The notes under the pieces were generated by a model, which was not told where the DNA came from, ran no database searches, and worked only from the letters and a program-made list of their open reading frames with translations. Source: Clostridium sp. (GTDB lineage Bacteria; Bacillota; Clostridia; Lachnospirales; Lachnospiraceae). Taken from it: a DNA stretch of 7,619 bases. Position numbers and translations under genes: made by a program. Position 1 is the first letter of the stretch. The number at the start of each line of letters is the position of its first letter. Location: assembly GCA_016302185.1 (NCBI GenBank), contig JAEDOC010000100.1:1-7619 (forward strand), given 5' to 3'. Positions 5,202 through 7,619 of this stretch are shown in pieces.

Positions 5202-6060
5202 TGGAACCATAATAAATCAGACAACGGATCAGGACCGCTTTCTGGCAGTCCTTTACGGCAGTGTGGGAGGAAGGCTGCTGTTAAAGCCTCTGGTTCACCC
5301 GACCGTGTCGAAGCTTGGTGGGATGTTTCTTTCTTCCGGCGCTTCCCGTCTGTTGATTCGGCCTTTTATCCGGAAGCACGGGATCGACATGAGCCAGTAT
5401 GAGCGGGTGAAGTACCGTAATTACAATGAGTTTTTCTCCCGGCGGATACGGTCCGGGATGCGGCCGCCGGATCCGGAACCGGATCATTTGATCAGTCCCT
5501 GTGACAGCAAGCTTTCGGTGTTTCCGATCTCTCCGGGCAGCCGTTTTCAGATAAAGCATACATCCTACAGCACTGCGTCGCTTCTTCGGAACCGGGAACT
5601 GGCTCATCGGTTTGACGGCGGCTATCTCTTCTTATTCCGACTGACCGTGGATGATTATCATCGCTACTGCTATGTGTCGGACGGCAGGAAGGACAGGAAT
5701 GTCCGGATTCCGGGGATTTTCCATACGGTGAATCCGATTGCGAATGACTATTATCCGATTTACAAAGAGAATACCAGAGAATACAGTATTCTTCACACAA
5801 AGGAGTTTGGTGATCTTCTGATGATGGAGGTTGGCGCGCTTCTGGTAGGAAAAATCGTGAATCATCATGAGGCGGCGAAGGTTCGCCGGGGACAGGAGAA
5901 AGGATATTTTCAGTTTGGCGGTTCCACAGTGATTCTGATGACGGAACCGGGAAGTGTGATGCCGGATGAGGATCTTCTGGCAAATACAAAAGCAGGAATG
6001 GAAACTGTGGTGAAGATGGGAGAGCGGATTGGAATTGCCGGGAAGGGAGCGATGATATGA
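5182..6060 (+). CDS. psd: Phosphatidylserine decarboxylase proenzyme
   Basis: This pyruvoyl enzyme of the membrane converts phosphatidylserine to phosphatidylethanolamine and CO2, directly after PssA. The 292-residue proenzyme carries FGGST (245-249). Self-cleavage between Gly247 and Ser248 would give a 247-residue beta chain and a 45-residue alpha chain capped by pyruvate. E. coli has LGST, while clostridial enzymes commonly have GGST. Expected catalytic residues are Asp108 in SPCDSK and His160 in DDYHRY, with VNPI (183-186) and KIVNHHEA (224-231) as further family landmarks. The segment YNEFFSRRIR (81-90) matches the FF.R motif of the family. There is no signal peptide. The stop overlaps the next ATG by 4 bases (ATGA). 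The start at 5182 is chosen for its ribosome binding site. Confidence 0.95.
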   Translation: MKQILRNGTIINQTTDQDRFLAVLYGSVGGRLLLKPLVHPTVSKLGGMFLSSGASRLLIRPFIRKHGIDMSQYERVKYRNYNEFFSRRIRSGMRPPDPEPDHLISPCDSKLSVFPISPGSRFQIKHTSYSTASLLRNRELAHRFDGGYLFLFRLTVDDYHRYCYVSDGRKDRNVRIPGIFHTVNPIANDYYPIYKENTREYSILHTKEFGDLLMMEVGALLVGKIVNHHEAAKVRRGQEKGYFQFGGSTVILMTEPGSVMPDEDLLANTKAGMETVVKMGERIGIAGKGAMI

Positions 6061-6827
6061 TATTGTATTTTTCGGGAACGGGAAACAGCCGTTATTGTGC
6101 GCAGATGTTTGCGGAGAAGCTGGGAGAGCCTGCTGTGGATATGGGAGAACTGCTTCGTCAGAAGAAGACGGGAACCTTCCGGTCGGAAACTCCCTGGATT
6201 TTTGTGTCTCCCACCTATGCCTGGCAGCTTCCCCATGTGCTGGAGCAGTGGATTCGCCGCAGTCATTTTATCGGCAGCCGGGATGCGTATTTTGTGATGA
6301 CCTGTGGAGATGATATCGGAGCCGCAGGAGAAAAACTGAAAAAACTGTGCAGGTATATGGGCTTTACTTACCGGGGAGTCCTGGAGACAGTGATGCCGGA
6401 GAATTATGTTGCCATGTTTCCGGTGCCGGAGAAGGAGGAAGCAGATTTGATTGTTGCCGCAGCCCGGCCGGTGCTGGAACAGGGAATTGCCTGGATTCGG
6501 GAAGGAAAATCATTTCCAGAGAAAACACTTCATCTGCCGGATCGGGTGAAGAGCGGTCCGATCAATGGTCTCTTTTATGCGTTTGGTGTGAAGGCAAAAC
6601 CATTTTTTGCCACGGATGACTGTACCGGCTGCGGCCGATGTGAGGCGTTGTGCCCTCTAGGTAATATTTCCATGGAAGAGGGGAAAGCCGTCAGGCGGCC
6701 GGTCTGGGGAAAACGATGTACTCATTGTATGGCCTGCATCTGTGGTTGTCCGTCCGGGGCAATCGAGTATGGAAAACGCAGTAAAGGAAAGCCGCGTTAC
6801 CGGTGTATCGAATATAAAGAAGAATAA
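6057..6827 (+). CDS. EFR1-type protein: flavodoxin domain plus two 4Fe-4S clusters
   Basis: This is a 256-residue cytoplasmic electron carrier. Residues 1 to about 160 form a flavodoxin-like FMN domain opening with YFSGTGNSRY (4-13), the phosphate-binding loop, then SPTYAWQLP (51-59) and a second cofactor loop TCGDDIGAA (82-90). The C-terminal part is a bacterial ferredoxin with two CxxCxxCxxxCP motifs: Cys189/192/195/199 and Cys221/224/227/231. An extra Cys229 lies inside the second motif. This architecture matches the EFR1 family of anaerobic Firmicutes, whose partners are mostly unknown. It overlaps psd by 4 bases, and the next gene follows within 40 bases without a terminator, so it belongs to the lipid operon. 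A role in feeding electrons to a lipid-modifying or envelope enzyme is possible, but nothing in the protein itself shows the partner. Confidence 0.88.
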   Translation: MILYFSGTGNSRYCAQMFAEKLGEPAVDMGELLRQKKTGTFRSETPWIFVSPTYAWQLPHVLEQWIRRSHFIGSRDAYFVMTCGDDIGAAGEKLKKLCRYMGFTYRGVLETVMPENYVAMFPVPEKEEADLIVAAARPVLEQGIAWIREGKSFPEKTLHLPDRVKSGPINGLFYAFGVKAKPFFATDDCTGCGRCEALCPLGNISMEEGKAVRRPVWGKRCTHCMACICGCPSGAIEYGKRSKGKPRYRCIEYKEE

Positions 6828-6863
6828 TTATTTTGAGAAAGCGGAGGAGAAAGGAACAGAGCT

Positions 6864-7619
6864 GTGACGGAGAAAAGAGAGAAGGCTGCCATTGTCTGCT
6901 GTTCCAATGGATTGGAAGAGCGGGAAAGAGAGAACATAGAACGATTGACAGCCATATTAAAAGATCTTGGGCTGGAACCTGTGACCAGTGCGTATCTGTA
7001 TGCGAAGCATTCGGTGTTCTGCGGTACGGCCCGGGAACGGGCAGGGGCGCTGATGCAGTTTTTCCGGGATCCGGAGGTGACACTGATTTTCGACGTATCC
7101 GGAGGAGATGTTGCCAATGAATTGCTTCCTTATCTGAATTATGAAGAGATTGCGGCAAGCAGAGCTCTGTTCTGCGGCTACAGCGATCTGACCACGATCA
7201 TGAACGGGATTTATGCAAGGACGGGAAAAGCATCCGTCTGGTATCAGGCAAAGCATCTGGCGGGAAGAGACGGAGAACGGCAGCGAAGGATGCTTGCGGA
7301 GGCGGAATTGTTTGACATCCGCTGGGAGTGGATCCAGGGAGAGGCGATGCGCGGAATTGTGGTCGGCGGAAATATCCGCTGCTTGTTAAAGCTGGCGGGA
7401 ACTCCTTACTGGCCGAAGATGCGGGGAAAGATTCTGTTTCTGGAGGCGAGAAGCGGTTCTCTGCCCCAGATGACGGCCTACGTCAATCAGTTAAAGCAGA
7501 TGGGAGTTTTTGAGGAAGTGAACGGCATTCTTCTGGGAACCTTTCTTCAGATGGAAAAGGAGGGAGAATCCATGGCGGAGCTGGTAAAACAGTGTGCGGG
7601 AGAGAGGCTTCCCATCGCC
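6864..7619 (+). CDS. Peptidase S66 (LD-carboxypeptidase/MccF-like), 3' end outside window
   Basis: A GTG start at 6864 opens a frame of 252 codons that runs to the last base without a stop. AGGA (6852-6855) lies 8 bases upstream and an in-frame stop at 6834-6836 rules out a longer start. S66 landmarks appear in order: VSGGDVANELLPYL (78-91), the probable nucleophile elbow FCGYSDLT (103-110) with Ser107, VGGNIRCLLKLAGTPY (167-182), and LFLEARSG (191-198) with Glu194 as the likely acid. The catalytic His, near residue 285 in the Pseudomonas LdcA enzyme, falls beyond the window. Family members remove the terminal D-alanine from muropeptide tetrapeptides during cell-wall recycling, or cleave microcin C-type antibiotics (MccF). 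The N-terminal TEKREKAAIVCCSNG has no signal peptide, so it is cytoplasmic. It is the last visible gene of the envelope operon. Choosing between LdcA and MccF functions is not possible here. Confidence 0.85.
   Translation, partial: MTEKREKAAIVCCSNGLEERERENIERLTAILKDLGLEPVTSAYLYAKHSVFCGTARERAGALMQFFRDPEVTLIFDVSGGDVANELLPYLNYEEIAASRALFCGYSDLTTIMNGIYARTGKASVWYQAKHLAGRDGERQRRMLAEAELFDIRWEWIQGEAMRGIVVGGNIRCLLKLAGTPYWPKMRGKILFLEARSGSLPQMTAYVNQLKQMGVFEEVNGILLGTFLQMEKEGESMAELVKQCAGERLPIA

Noticed and set aside
4401..5210. 269-codon open frame on the minus strand opposite pssA
   Set aside because: It mirrors pssA, whose catalytic signature is unmistakable. The composition is rich in Gln, Asn, Arg and His, as expected of an antisense shadow.
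5492..5989. 165-codon minus-strand frame opposite psd
   Set aside because: Ser/Pro/His-rich shadow of psd without domain features or a ribosome binding site that I can support.
6833..7120. 95-codon plus-strand frame starting with TTG after the EFR1 gene
   Set aside because: It lies in another frame over the S66 gene, whose motifs GYSD and GGN-I-R are conserved. The translation is Arg/Cys/Gly-rich with no resemblance to a family.

Overview
The window looks like chromosomal DNA from a Gram-positive anaerobe of the class Clostridia, most likely family Lachnospiraceae. The reasons are the moderate GC content, AGGAGG-type ribosome binding sites, a tRNA without an encoded CCA, an EFR1-type flavodoxin/ferredoxin fusion, a PssA/Psd lipid pair of clostridial type, and remnants resembling the Lachnospiraceae families DUF6323 and DUF6179. 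Family assignments were made by recognising motifs; no database search was run.

Layout. Bases 1-42 are the 3' part of a tRNA-Thr (anticodon GGT), followed by a strong terminator. Next comes a 150-base spacer holding a 12-base tandem repeat and, on the minus strand, an open frame without a start codon that could be the tail of a broken gene. A two-gene unit follows (252-2258). Its first gene is a GMP synthase whose ATP-pyrophosphatase and dimerisation domains are intact, but whose glutaminase domain is cut down and lacks the catalytic Cys and the His-Glu pair. Its second gene is an S51 (dipeptidase E-like) serine hydrolase. The unit ends at a 21-bp perfect stem-loop. A small unit with its own extended -10 promoter (2466-3279) then carries two overlapping fragments, a DUF6323-like N-terminus and a DUF6179-like C-terminus, probably the scar of a deletion. 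From 3427 to the window end, five genes form a tightly packed operon behind a good sigma-A-type promoter: a flippase-like membrane protein (LPG_synthase_TM family), phosphatidylserine synthase, phosphatidylserine decarboxylase, an EFR1 flavodoxin/ferredoxin protein, and an S66-family LD-carboxypeptidase-like protein cut by the window edge.

How they work together. The last operon makes phosphatidylethanolamine from CDP-diacylglycerol in two steps. The flippase-like protein may move the product. The redox protein may supply electrons to an unidentified acceptor, and the S66 enzyme probably acts on peptidoglycan peptides, so the theme is the cell envelope. The most notable signal is the GMP synthase that has lost its glutaminase machinery while staying an apparently healthy gene. 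It sits 3 bases from a hydrolase with a glutaminase-like fold. I see no CRISPR array, phage structural gene, toxin-antitoxin pair or obvious defence system.
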